Source of the DNA: SAR324 cluster bacterium
GTDB lineage: Bacteria; SAR324; NAC60-12
Assembly: GCA_015232315.1 (NCBI GenBank)
Contig: JADFZZ010000004.1
Location: forward strand, 1 to 64,000
DNA: 64,000 nt
Direction of reading: 5' to 3'
Notes under the pieces: model-generated
Told to the model about the DNA's origin: nothing
The model's database searches: none
Seen by the model: the letters and a program-made list of their open reading frames with translations, nothing else
Program-made: the position numbers and the translations under genes
Part shown: positions 53,554 through 62,051 of the stretch, piece by piece
Layout of the letters: every line of letters begins with the position of its first letter
Position numbering within the stretch: position 1 is the first letter of the stretch

Positions 53554-54852
53554 ATGAGCAGGCAAACAGCAATGAAGACCAAAGACTGGATTAGCCAATT
53601 TCCATTATGGATGGTTTCGATCATTTTAATTACCGGATCCGTTGGGTGTACGACAGTTTTTCCGACTTTTGAAAACAGCAATCAGTTTTTTATGGAACGA
53701 ACTGTTGACCAGATTGAGGTTGGCAACAAACTCAAACAAAAATTACCCGCAGGGAGCACTGTCGCGGTTCGATCCATTGAAAAAGACTTTACTTCAGACC
53801 GTCCCATTGTCGCGTTGATTGAAGACCAGATGATCAAATCCTTGTCTGAAAATGGTTACAAGGTGATGGAACGTGATGAGAACTCTGTGTTTCATCTGAG
53901 TCGGGAACGTATGACCAATGGCAATTTTTCAGTCATTTTACGCAAGGAGGATAAACTCCCTGTTCCTGCGGAAACCAGGGTGGGCGTGTTGAGTATCGGC
54001 GTTGTGAATGAGAAAGACGATAAAAAAGACAAATCAGAGGATGAATATTTCAAGGTCATTCCCACCAAATTAAAACCCGCTGATTATCTGCTGAGCTATC
54101 GGATTCAGGAACTGGGAATTGTGTATCAGCGAATTCCCAATAATGATGAAGAAAAGAAACGGCTTGGAATGATTCGTGTTCATATCAGGGTGCAGGATAC
54201 CAACACCGGCGCGATTGTTTATGCGGATAACCTGCAGGGAGAATTGCAGGATATCATTCCGTCCGCGCTGGTTCGTCAGTTGAGAAATTTTCGCTACAGT
54301 CCATTTCCTCATACCTATCCTGAACAACCGGGAGGGCAGGACCGTGATATCAGGGAATACTCAGGTGAAGAAGACCGCGGATATTTTGTGGCAGTGGGAT
54401 TTCCACAATTGGGCGGCGGTGCAACCATGCCACCGGCAATGCTTGAATTCGGTTATGATTTCCGTGGAAATGGACGGGTTGGCATCGAAATGTTCAACGG
54501 TTCAGAAAAATCAACCGACGCACGAATCGGCAAACCTGATTTGAACCGCAGCACCACCTTGATCACTTATGCCTATCCCATGATGAATCTGGGGTACAAT
54601 TTTGTTAAATTTGTACCCTCCTTCGGACTGGGAAATATGACAGTGGATGTGGTGGAACACAAAAAAGTGGGTGGTGTCAGCACCATTGAAGTGAAGGAAA
54701 AAACAGGTATTGGCTTTAAAGGCTCAGCCGGCGTGGAAGGGTATCTCTTCTGGAATTTGGCTATTCGTGGTTTCTGGGATCTGAATATTGGTCCCGGGGC
54801 ACTCGATGGCATGTTCCAGCAATTGGGTGTGAAAGTTATTTACCGCTGGTAA
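53554..54852 (+). CDS. CsgG-like lipoprotein with C-terminal barrel-like part
   Basis: 432 residues, ATG 53554 behind GAGAGGAGG. A hydrophobic signal ends at the lipobox GSVGC. Residues ~50-250 resemble CsgG-type lipoproteins (AGSTVAVRSIEKDFTSDRPI, ALIEDQMIKSLSENGYKVME, IRVHIRVQDTNTGAIVYADN). The C-terminal ~150 residues have beta-barrel-like strands ending KVIYRW. CsgG forms an outer-membrane export channel, so this protein may export or anchor material; the extra C-terminal part differs from CsgG. It is the last gene of the caspase operon. Confidence 0.75.
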   Translation: MSRQTAMKTKDWISQFPLWMVSIILITGSVGCTTVFPTFENSNQFFMERTVDQIEVGNKLKQKLPAGSTVAVRSIEKDFTSDRPIVALIEDQMIKSLSENGYKVMERDENSVFHLSRERMTNGNFSVILRKEDKLPVPAETRVGVLSIGVVNEKDDKKDKSEDEYFKVIPTKLKPADYLLSYRIQELGIVYQRIPNNDEEKKRLGMIRVHIRVQDTNTGAIVYADNLQGELQDIIPSALVRQLRNFRYSPFPHTYPEQPGGQDRDIREYSGEEDRGYFVAVGFPQLGGGATMPPAMLEFGYDFRGNGRVGIEMFNGSEKSTDARIGKPDLNRSTTLITYAYPMMNLGYNFVKFVPSFGLGNMTVDVVEHKKVGGVSTIEVKEKTGIGFKGSAGVEGYLFWNLAIRGFWDLNIGPGALDGMFQQLGVKVIYRW

Positions 54853-54893
54853 CCATTTGATCGGGTACTTATTGATCCTTGGGGGGATAATGC

Positions 54894-54922
54894 TTGACTA
54901 TCCATGCGGTATTCCCTAGATT
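54894..54922 (+). promoter_or_regulatory. Candidate sigma-70 promoter for fbp
   Basis: TTGACT (54894-54899) and TAGATT (54917-54922) with a 17-bp spacer, about 136 bp upstream of the fbp start. The -35 box matches the consensus in five of six positions and the -10 in four. It is the best promoter-like pair in this 205-bp gap. Confidence 0.4.
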
Positions 54923-55057
54923 TTTTCGAGTTTATTAACGATCTTGCCCTGTAAGTCAAATGATTGCAATGCTATCTTTGCCTGCTTTATCCTCACCCTG
55001 CGGCCACAAAATTTTGTGTGAGCTGTCATCCTCTAATCTCCTAATCACGAGGCCTTT

Positions 55058-56059
55058 ATGAAACCATCAGGTGTAATGACCATTGAGCGCTACATTCTGG
55101 AAGCGGAACATAAATTTCCAGGTGCCACCGGTAAACTTTCAGCCGTGTTGCAAGACCTGACTCTTGCATTCAAGATTATTCACAGAGAAGTCAGCAAGGC
55201 TGGTCTGGTGAATATCCTTGGCGTGGCAGGTAAAGAAAATGTGCATGGAGAGGAGGTCAAAAAACTGGATGTGTTTGCTGATGAAGTCATTGCGATCACC
55301 ATGGAAAACACAGGTCATTTGTGTGTGATGGCGTCTGAGGAAAACGAGGATGTAATCCACATTTCAGAAAAGTATCCCAAAGGTAAATATGTGCTGCTGT
55401 ATGATCCACTGGATGGGTCGTCCAACATTGATGCCAACGCCAGTATCGGTACGATTTTTTCAATCTATAAACGTGTGACCCAGACAGAGGGCAAAGGCAC
55501 TCTGGAAGACTGCCTGCAACCGGGATTTCAGCAGGTTGGCGCAGGATATTGTGTCTATGGTTCAAGCACGATGCTGGTTTATACGGCTGGCGATGGCGTG
55601 CATGGATTCACTTTGGATCCAAGCATTGGTGAGTTTCTCCTGTCTCACGAAAACATTCGAATCCCACAACGAGGAACCTATTACAGTGTGAATGAAGGGA
55701 ACCGCCGCTATTGGGATGATTCCATCAAAAATTATGTGGATTTTCTCCAGGAAGAAGACAAGGCGTCCAAACGGCCCTACAAAAGCCGGTATATCGGCTC
55801 ACTGGTTGCCGACTTTCACCGAACCCTGCTGTATGGTGGAATTTTCATGTATCCTGCGGACAGCCGTGCGCCTCATGGAAAACTTCGTCTGCTGTATGAA
55901 GCCAATCCGATGGCCATGCTGGTGGAACAAGCAGGTGGCGTTGCGACAGATGGTCAAAAAAGGATCCTCGATATTCAGCCAACAACACTGCATCAGCGCA
56001 TCCCGTTGTATATCGGAAGCTATGATGATGTGCAACAATGCATGAGTTTCAAGTCCTGA
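55058..56059 (+). CDS. fbp: Fructose-1,6-bisphosphatase class I
   Basis: 333 residues, matching the ~332 of E. coli Fbp. Characteristic segments are [40 protein letters not shown] with the metal-binding Asp and Asp-Gly-Ser-Ser, [12 protein letters not shown] and the substrate-binding [27 protein letters not shown]. It hydrolyses fructose 1,6-bisphosphate in gluconeogenesis. It is a single-gene unit with a candidate promoter upstream, convergent with the sigma-54 activator gene; start at the first in-frame ATG by homology. Confidence 0.95.
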   Translation: MKPSGVMTIERYILEAEHKFPGATGKLSAVLQDLTLAFKIIHREVSKAGLVNILGVAGKENVHGEEVKKLDVFADEVIAITMENTGHLCVMASEENEDVIHISEKYPKGKYVLLYDPLDGSSNIDANASIGTIFSIYKRVTQTEGKGTLEDCLQPGFQQVGAGYCVYGSSTMLVYTAGDGVHGFTLDPSIGEFLLSHENIRIPQRGTYYSVNEGNRRYWDDSIKNYVDFLQEEDKASKRPYKSRYIGSLVADFHRTLLYGGIFMYPADSRAPHGKLRLLYEANPMAMLVEQAGGVATDGQKRILDIQPTTLHQRIPLYIGSYDDVQQCMSFKS

Positions 56060-56119
56060 CCAACCTTCAGAGGGGAGCTGGTTTCTCCCCTTTTTCCAGC
56101 GGTCGCAAGGCCAAGCGCA

Positions 56120-57631
56120 TCAATTTTCCTCTTCAAAGTCTGTTTCATCCTGATTCTCCAGCCAGCGAAGCACATATTTTTTGGCAGTCCGCCGGTCCAG
56201 TTGGGTTTTGCGGGCGACTTCCTCATAATTATTGAATTTTGTATACAACAAGGCGCAATACGCACTCAACACATCCCGTGCGGGTAAATCACCCGACTCA
56301 AACTCAAACAATAATCGCTGTCTCAAATCGCTGGCAACTCGCCGGGTATCCCCACGGTAAGTTTGAGTCATCAAAATCCTGCGAATCGCCTGTTCCACTT
56401 CACGGACATTGCCCGGCCAGTTGTAATCGGGGGGGAGTTGTTTTTTCAGAGTTCCCTTGACAAGATCAAACAGTTCCGGACTTTCCTCATGGGTCAGTTC
56501 CATCAGAAAATGCTGAATCAGGCTGTCCAGTTCATCAGGATGCTCTTTAATCCTGTCATACAGCGATGGCACAATGATCACATCCGAACTGAGCCGATAA
56601 TAAAAATCATCGCGGAACAAGCCTTTTTCACGCAACTGATCCAGCGATTTGTTGGTTGCCACAATCACCCGGCCTGAGAAACGCTGTTTTTCGTGACTGC
56701 CCACTGGATAAAAAAACCGATCTTGCAACACATGCAACAATTTGATCTGGATCGGAATGCTCACCTCACCGATTTCATCCAGAAAAATAGCCCCAAACCG
56801 GTTGCAACGCTTGAACACGCCTTCGTGGGCTTCGATCGCACCAGTGAATGCGCCTTTTTTGTGACCGAACAATTCTGATTCAATCAACTGCTCATGAAAC
56901 TGCGACAGATTGATGGCGGTGAAGACCTTGGAGAAACTTTCGACAAACGCGTTTTTTTTATCATCAAAGGGTATGAATCCCGAACGCCCGATCGCTACAG
57001 CCGCTGTTCCTTTACCGGTTCCGGTATCTCCAAGAATAATGGTCGAAAAATCTTCCATGCGATGATAGAGGTATTTTTCATACAAATGAATATCGTAGGT
57101 GAAGACGTTATTCCACAACTGGCGCCGTAATTGTTTCATCGAAGAACTTTTTCCCAGCAACGCACGATCAATGAAATAATACGCGCGCCGGATCTGGTAA
57201 AACAGTCCAAACAGACGTACTGCGCGTTCATGATCAATCCCGCGTCGTTCCAGTAACGTAAGGATATCCTCACCAAAATTAACCCGGCATGAGACATCAC
57301 CCGCATGGATCTGTTCCTGAATCAAATGGTCAAATTTTTCAATGTTCCGGTAGTACGCTTCAAACAGATACACGCCTTCCATGACATCACGATCTTCTCC
57401 GGAAAAGGACTCCAATGTTCTGAATTGAGGTTGATCCATGACATACAGTCGATGCGTAACGGCATCATTCAGACCTTTGCGAACTTCCGGAGGTGGCGCA
57501 CCACGGGAACAGCCTGAAATTTCAAGCACCAAAGCCCCCCACTCCTCGCTGAATGGGTTTCCGAAGGCGGCTGAGGACACCAGTCTGTAAAATCTGATCT
57601 CTTCTTCACTCAATTTATATTTTCTGATCAT
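56120..57631 (-). CDS. Sigma-54-dependent activator with atypical N-terminus
   Basis: 503 residues from ATG 57631 (a GTG at 57634 is possible). The N-terminal ~195 residues form an unrecognised helical domain without receiver or GAF motifs. The AAA+ domain follows: Walker A ILGDTGTGKGTAAVAIGRSG, the sigma-54 contact loop GAFTGA in FGHKKGAFTGAIEAHEGVFK, FLDEIGEVSIPIQIKLLHVL and NWPGNVREVEQAIRRI. A C-terminal helix-turn-helix (YEEVARKTQLDRRTAKKYVL) should bind DNA. Its start overlaps the stop codon of the PTPS-fold protein, so the activator is co-expressed with the queuosine-type genes. Confidence 0.88.
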   Translation of the reverse strand: MIRKYKLSEEEIRFYRLVSSAAFGNPFSEEWGALVLEISGCSRGAPPPEVRKGLNDAVTHRLYVMDQPQFRTLESFSGEDRDVMEGVYLFEAYYRNIEKFDHLIQEQIHAGDVSCRVNFGEDILTLLERRGIDHERAVRLFGLFYQIRRAYYFIDRALLGKSSSMKQLRRQLWNNVFTYDIHLYEKYLYHRMEDFSTIILGDTGTGKGTAAVAIGRSGFIPFDDKKNAFVESFSKVFTAINLSQFHEQLIESELFGHKKGAFTGAIEAHEGVFKRCNRFGAIFLDEIGEVSIPIQIKLLHVLQDRFFYPVGSHEKQRFSGRVIVATNKSLDQLREKGLFRDDFYYRLSSDVIIVPSLYDRIKEHPDELDSLIQHFLMELTHEESPELFDLVKGTLKKQLPPDYNWPGNVREVEQAIRRILMTQTYRGDTRRVASDLRQRLLFEFESGDLPARDVLSAYCALLYTKFNNYEEVARKTQLDRRTAKKYVLRWLENQDETDFEEEN

Positions 57632-58641
57632 CACGCACCTTTCTGTTTGTTCATCACTCGCAATGACATTCCGGTGGATTCCGTATTCCAGAGATCCACG
57701 CCACTGATTTCCGGTAAATCATGTCTCAGTTTTTCAACCAGCCAGGTCCCGATATCCGCAAGATCTGACGACACCAGTCCATCAACACCATCAAGGGCAC
57801 GATGGTCCAACAGAAAAAACACAGGGGCGAACACATCCTTGATTTCACCAAAGTCGCGAATCCACCCCAAGGCAGGGTTCAGTGTGCCACTAACCCTCAG
57901 TGTGATTTCATAGGTAAATCCCTGATAACTACTATTCCAGGGAACCGCACTGTCCATGCTGAAGGACTTGAAACATTCCCAGACACCATTCCCTGAATAA
58001 GTACTGCCGGCAGTCTGTGTCTCAAACACTGTCACTTCTTCCAGACACGGGATAAGCGGATGCAAGGTGTTCCAAAGCCAGAAGGACAGATTTTCGGAGG
58101 TTGGATTTTCCAGCCCGGGAATCTGATTCAGCAGGGTTTGATTCAATTTTTCCAAGACGGGTTCTGACACGATCTGGATTTCAGCCACGGAAGTGTTTCC
58201 ATGCCATTGAAGTTTCACACCAAAATTATGTCCATGCAGTCTTCCGCATTTATGTCCCGGCGGTACATTCGGTAAAAAATGGGATGAATGCAGGATGGTT
58301 TCAACACATCCATGCATGCCCTGCGCATCCAGAATATATTCAGTTTTGGGAGTGCCAATCAACCTGACCTGGGTGCAGGGAGTCGCCAGATTGTCACGGA
58401 TCCAGTGGACCAACGATGAATCGGTGGGATTGTCCAATCCGGTGGATTCATTCAGCAGAGAGTAGTCCAGAATCGATTGCAACGGATGTAATGTTTCACC
58501 GAGTGCTTTCCAGTGTAACGTTTCAGAGGCTTCTGTTTTCTGTTGAGCCAGTGTCATCCGGAACGAATGACCATGGGTGTGTGAAAACTGTTTCAACTTA
58601 CGAGCCGCTTCAAATCCCAGACGGTAATAATACTGAATCAT
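57631..58641 (-). CDS. Three-module PTPS/QueD-fold protein
   Basis: 336 residues from ATG 58641, behind AAAAGGTC. Three consecutive modules each resemble 6-pyruvoyl-tetrahydropterin synthase/QueD, normally ~120 residues: module 1 (~5-105, HTHGHSF, NPTDSSLVHWI), module 2 (~115-215, SSHFLPN, the Cys in KCGRLHGHNFGVKLQW, PTSENLSFWLWNTL, FETQ) and module 3 (~235-330, GWIRDFGEIKDVF, LLDHRALD, NTES). Module 2 keeps the zinc His and catalytic Cys but lacks LDH; module 3 has D-x-LDH but lacks the zinc His. An active site may thus form between modules. Neighbouring queC supports a 7-deazaguanine (queuosine) role. Confidence 0.82.
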   Translation of the reverse strand: MIQYYYRLGFEAARKLKQFSHTHGHSFRMTLAQQKTEASETLHWKALGETLHPLQSILDYSLLNESTGLDNPTDSSLVHWIRDNLATPCTQVRLIGTPKTEYILDAQGMHGCVETILHSSHFLPNVPPGHKCGRLHGHNFGVKLQWHGNTSVAEIQIVSEPVLEKLNQTLLNQIPGLENPTSENLSFWLWNTLHPLIPCLEEVTVFETQTAGSTYSGNGVWECFKSFSMDSAVPWNSSYQGFTYEITLRVSGTLNPALGWIRDFGEIKDVFAPVFFLLDHRALDGVDGLVSSDLADIGTWLVEKLRHDLPEISGVDLWNTESTGMSLRVMNKQKGA

Positions 58642-58880
58642 ACAGACCTTTTGTTTCGAAAATATCCCCAAATGCTGGCAAGCATCCACAACAATTCCAT
58701 AGGCACCAGAGCCCATTCCTCTTTAATAATCACATACAACAGTAAACAACCGGCTCCAAACGCATTGAACACACAATACATCAGACTGGCTGTACTCCAA
58801 CGATTGAGCTGATTCATCACAAACGCGAGCACCAGCACCACCATTCCACCATAAGATAGCAGATTGAGCGTCCAGTTCAT
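58638..58880 (-). CDS. Small CBU_0592-like membrane protein
   Basis: 80 residues, with two or three membrane segments (LSYGGMVVLVLAFVMNQLNR, ASLMYCVFNAFGAGCLLLYV, EWALVPMELLWMLASIWGYF). The length and pattern match the CBU_0592-like family of small inner-membrane proteins. The stop overlaps the start of the PTPS-fold gene by 4 bases and it begins directly after the queC stop, so it is translationally tied to the operon. The family's function is not known; it might be a transporter subunit for a precursor. Confidence 0.8.
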   Translation of the reverse strand: MNWTLNLLSYGGMVVLVLAFVMNQLNRWSTASLMYCVFNAFGAGCLLLYVIIKEEWALVPMELLWMLASIWGYFRNKRSV

Positions 58881-59537
58881 TCAGGTTCTCGACAATAACG
58901 GATCCGGTATTCCGGCAGTCTCAAAGCCTTTTGCCCGGAGTTGACAGGCAGGACACTCGCCGCATGGGGGAAACTGTCCGTTATAACAGGTATGACTCCA
59001 TGCCAGTGCGGGTAACGCGCCCAGATCACGCGCCAGATAGACCGTTTCAGCCTTGGTGAGCCACATCAGGGGAGTATGGATCGTCATTTGGGTGTCCATG
59101 CCCAGATTGATTGCCAGTTGCATCGCGGTGATAGTGTTTTGTCGACAATCCGGATAACCGCTGTAATCCGTCTGACAGACACCTGTCACCAGATCCGCAA
59201 TGCCATTCTGCCAGGCATAGGCGGCGGCGAAGGTGAGGAAAATCAGATTTCTGCCTGGAACAAAGGTATTGGGAAGGCTATTGGCCGGCACATTTTTTTC
59301 TACAGGTTCAGCCGATGTCAGAGCGTTACCGCCAAGACGCTGAAACGTATTGATTGGTAAAACCTCATTGGGTACATCCGCGAGTTTTGCTATCTTGCGT
59401 GCGCAATCAATTTCAATTCGATGCCGCTGACCATAATCGAAGGTAACCGTTTTTATGGAATCAAACCTGGATTTTGCCCAATACAAACAAACGGTTGAAT
59501 CCTGACCACCTGACAGCACTACCAAAGCTTCACGCAT
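58881..59537 (-). CDS. queC: 7-cyano-7-deazaguanine synthase QueC
   Basis: 218 residues from ATG 59537. The PP-loop [20 protein letters not shown] binds [62 protein letters not shown] follow; zinc Cys lie in [20 protein letters not shown]. QueC converts 7-carboxy-7-deazaguanine to preQ0 in the pathway to queuosine. It is first in a tight operon with a small membrane protein, the PTPS-fold protein and the sigma-54 activator; QueE and QueF are not in the window. Length is normal (~220-230). Confidence 0.93.
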   Translation of the reverse strand: MREALVVLSGGQDSTVCLYWAKSRFDSIKTVTFDYGQRHRIEIDCARKIAKLADVPNEVLPINTFQRLGGNALTSAEPVEKNVPANSLPNTFVPGRNLIFLTFAAAYAWQNGIADLVTGVCQTDYSGYPDCRQNTITAMQLAINLGMDTQMTIHTPLMWLTKAETVYLARDLGALPALAWSHTCYNGQFPPCGECPACQLRAKGFETAGIPDPLLSRT

Positions 59538-59771
59538 AAGTATTCCTGATTTTTTGTTCCTCATGAATCCATTATTCCACCACAAATTTAACAGACCTAA
59601 TATAGAACTGATTCGTGAAAGGCAAGGGTTATTGATGACTGAATTTTATCAGGAAAGGACTTCCTTGTCCTGGAATTCCGTGGTATTAGCACTAAGAAAT
59701 AGTGAACCCATTTAATGGAAATGAGTTCTGTGAAACTGGAGCATAATTTAAACAATTAACAGGAGAGCACT

Positions 59772-60122
59772 ATGATGAAACAGGTTGCACTGATCATTGC
59801 CATCGGTTTCTTATTAAATGGCTGTGCGGTAGAAAGCGATGCCAAAGCCATTATTGATGTTTCACCAGGAACAGTTGTTGTTGTTGGAACAATAGTGACG
59901 TTTGATGCGGAACAATCAGATTATGAAAAAATAGAATGGTTCAGGGATGGTGTGACTTTGGGCGAATGCAAAAACAAAAGCAAATGCCCTGTTCTGGCAA
60001 GAGAAGTTGGGCAATTTATTATCAAGGCTTCCGTTAAGGTTGAAGCTCATCAGATGATGGGGACGAGTGTGGAAAAATCTGAAGATGAAGCGGAAATCAC
60101 CATCACCGTGCTCAGTGAATAA
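59772..60122 (+). CDS. Small lipoprotein with Ig-like fold
   Basis: 116 residues, ATG 59772 behind AGGAGAGCACT. A lipoprotein signal (VALIIAIGFLLNGCAV, lipobox LNGC) is followed by one short beta-sandwich-like domain: IIDVSPGTVVVVGTIVTFDA, EKIEWFRDGVTLGECKNKSK, VGQFIIKASVKVEA. The pattern is that of a PKD/Ig-like domain in surface lipoproteins. Two Cys (in GECKNKSKCP) may form a disulfide. No partner is evident. Confidence 0.75.
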   Translation: MMKQVALIIAIGFLLNGCAVESDAKAIIDVSPGTVVVVGTIVTFDAEQSDYEKIEWFRDGVTLGECKNKSKCPVLAREVGQFIIKASVKVEAHQMMGTSVEKSEDEAEITITVLSE

Positions 60123-60140
60123 GGAATGTTAAAAAACAAG

Positions 60141-60179
60141 AGGCCTCTCACATTTGCCCGCAAAAAATGAAAGGGGCCT
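60141..60179 (-). terminator. Minus-strand intrinsic terminator
   Basis: AGGCC (60141-60145) with GGCCT (60175-60179) and CATTT (60151-60155) with AAATG (60165-60169) make an imperfect hairpin that, read on the minus strand, is followed by CTTGTTTTTT. It overlaps the stop codon region of the coiled-coil gene and should end its transcript; it may also affect the convergent lipoprotein transcript. Confidence 0.55.
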
Positions 60180-61713
60180 AAAAAACATCTTCAAATCCTG
60201 AATTCATATCGTCGGTCTGTTGCGATTGTGAACGGGCCGTTTTCTTTTTTTCAACCTTGATCCATCCCTTTTCCTGCCGAAGCCAATCTTCCTGCTTTTC
60301 CAGAGTTGTTTGTTCGAGTTCGCGCAGATGATCCTGCGCTTCCCTGATTTTGTCCTGTTGGCTCAATAAATTATTCAACAGGCTTTTTGTCCATTCTTTT
60401 TCCTGAAGCAGTTGAGTCCGTTCTTTTTCAAGAGAATCCAGAATTGATTTCTGGGATGCGATCAATTCTTTCTGCTCGGCCATCCACTCATTGGTTGAGG
60501 TTTGCTGTTCCTGCAACCGGGTTTGCCGGGAAACGTCATTACAGACATTGAGCTGATTCAGCGTGCTGTCCACAAAATGCTGGAGCGTTGTTTCCAGTTT
60601 CATGCATTGCTGAACCTTGTCCTCCAGTTCCTGCTGAATCCGGGATATCTGATGGAAATGTTGTTCTTTTTGATCCAGTTGTTCCTCCTTGAGTTTCAGG
60701 AGAGAGGCCGTTTCTTCCAGATGAAGTTTTTCCAAATCCAGGGAGTTCTTCAACAGAGTCAATTCTTGTTCCTGATGTTTAAGCTCAGATTCACGGCGTT
60801 CAATCAAAGATCCCCTGGACTCGAGTTCCTGCTGGCGTGTGTTCAGTGTTTGAGTCTGTAAATCCTGTGCTGATTGCAGGGCCTTCAGTTCCTGTTCACG
60901 GAGGTGCAGTCGTTGCTCGTTGTTTTGGAGTGACGTTTCCTGTTCAAGAATTGCCTGACTTCTGAATTCAAGTTCGAGTTGTCGGCGAACCATGATTTTC
61001 TGATCCCTGTAGGCTTCCTGAAATTGTCGCTCCAATTCTGTTTCACGATGGTTCTGATGCCGTTGCTGTTCCTGCAACCGAGCTTCCAGAGCTGTCAATT
61101 CCAACAATTTGCGTGACCATTGCTCTTGCTGAGGCATTGGTTCCAGTCGATTATTCTGTTCTTGAATTTGCCTTGGAATTTCAGCCTCAGTCATAAATTG
61201 AGGAAGCGTCGACCTATTTGAGGGCTTCAAATTTTCAGAGGCTGGATGTTCCTCAGCACTATACGGAGTGGGGCCTGATGAATCGAAACCTGGCGGAGAT
61301 CCAATTCCTTGAACATAGCTTTGAAGTTCATACAATCTGGAGCATATCTGTGTCAGTCCTTCATACTCATCTTCATCCAGACTTCCCAAAACATATTCTC
61401 CTTCCCGGATGGGGCGAATCCATTTTTGGTCCAGGGCTTCAAAAACCGAATTGTAATACAGAACCGGGGGTGATTCATAATCTGAATAATCTCTCAAAAA
61501 TTTAGGAATGTTCCGTTTGATGTTTTCCAGCGTTTTTTCATGTTTTTCAACGGTTTCAAGCCATGACGTTGAATCGTCTCGCAGTTGAACCGATGAATAA
61601 AATCGTTCTCTAACTCTGGCAAACTGAATTTCCATTTCCCGAAGTCTGTTTTCCAGAAATGATTTTGCCCGAACAGCATCCACCACCAAGTCATTTTGCA
61701 CACTGAATTCCAT
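60178..61713 (-). CDS. Coiled-coil protein
   Basis: 511 residues. Residues 1-150 are mixed helical (FLENRLREMEIQFARVRERF, YYNSVFEALDQKWIRPIREG); ~150-200 is a Pro/Ser linker; from ~200 to the end is a nearly continuous Gln/Glu/Leu heptad coiled coil (QWSRKLLELTALEARLQEQQ, RREQELKALQSAQ-like repeats). The last 20 residues are basic then acidic. No signal peptide or enzymatic motif. It may be a cytoskeletal, scaffold or signalling spacer. A 138-bp miniature element is inserted just upstream. Confidence 0.7.
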   Translation of the reverse strand: MEFSVQNDLVVDAVRAKSFLENRLREMEIQFARVRERFYSSVQLRDDSTSWLETVEKHEKTLENIKRNIPKFLRDYSDYESPPVLYYNSVFEALDQKWIRPIREGEYVLGSLDEDEYEGLTQICSRLYELQSYVQGIGSPPGFDSSGPTPYSAEEHPASENLKPSNRSTLPQFMTEAEIPRQIQEQNNRLEPMPQQEQWSRKLLELTALEARLQEQQRHQNHRETELERQFQEAYRDQKIMVRRQLELEFRSQAILEQETSLQNNEQRLHLREQELKALQSAQDLQTQTLNTRQQELESRGSLIERRESELKHQEQELTLLKNSLDLEKLHLEETASLLKLKEEQLDQKEQHFHQISRIQQELEDKVQQCMKLETTLQHFVDSTLNQLNVCNDVSRQTRLQEQQTSTNEWMAEQKELIASQKSILDSLEKERTQLLQEKEWTKSLLNNLLSQQDKIREAQDHLRELEQTTLEKQEDWLRQEKGWIKVEKKKTARSQSQQTDDMNSGFEDVF

Positions 61714-61730
61714 GAAACCCCTCTTGTTTT

Positions 61731-61868
61731 GTAAGCGTTCAGCTTTCAGTATTCAGCTTTCAGTGTTTATGCGCCTCAGAAGCCTTATGACTCAATAGCA
61801 GAAAATATCGTTTGGCTTCCAGGCCTTGAAAATTCCTGAAAACTGATAGCTGACGGCTGAACGCTTAC
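61731..61868. mobile_element. 138-bp miniature element with 8-bp target duplication
   Basis: Ends are inverted: GTAAGCGTTCAGC (61731-61743) and GCTGAACGCTTAC (61856-61868), with similarity extending imperfectly to about 33 bp through repeats of TTTCAG/ATCAG. CTTGTTTT at 61723-61730 is repeated at 61869-61876, an 8-bp target duplication. The 138-bp body has no coding capacity. Its ends differ from those of the 161-bp family, so this is a separate element, moved in trans if at all. Confidence 0.85.
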
Positions 61869-62051
61869 CTTGTTTTTTAGTTATCGGTCAATCTGACACC
61901 GTTTTACCTGATACTGGTTATTCATGGCTTATACCAATCAGGTTGCATTGAGCTATTTTTAGAAAATTGCGGGGGATAAATATGACTATTGTTAAAAGCC
62001 TCCGTATGTTTTAAGAATGTTTAAACAGATACCTTATCCAGGGGAGGGGAA

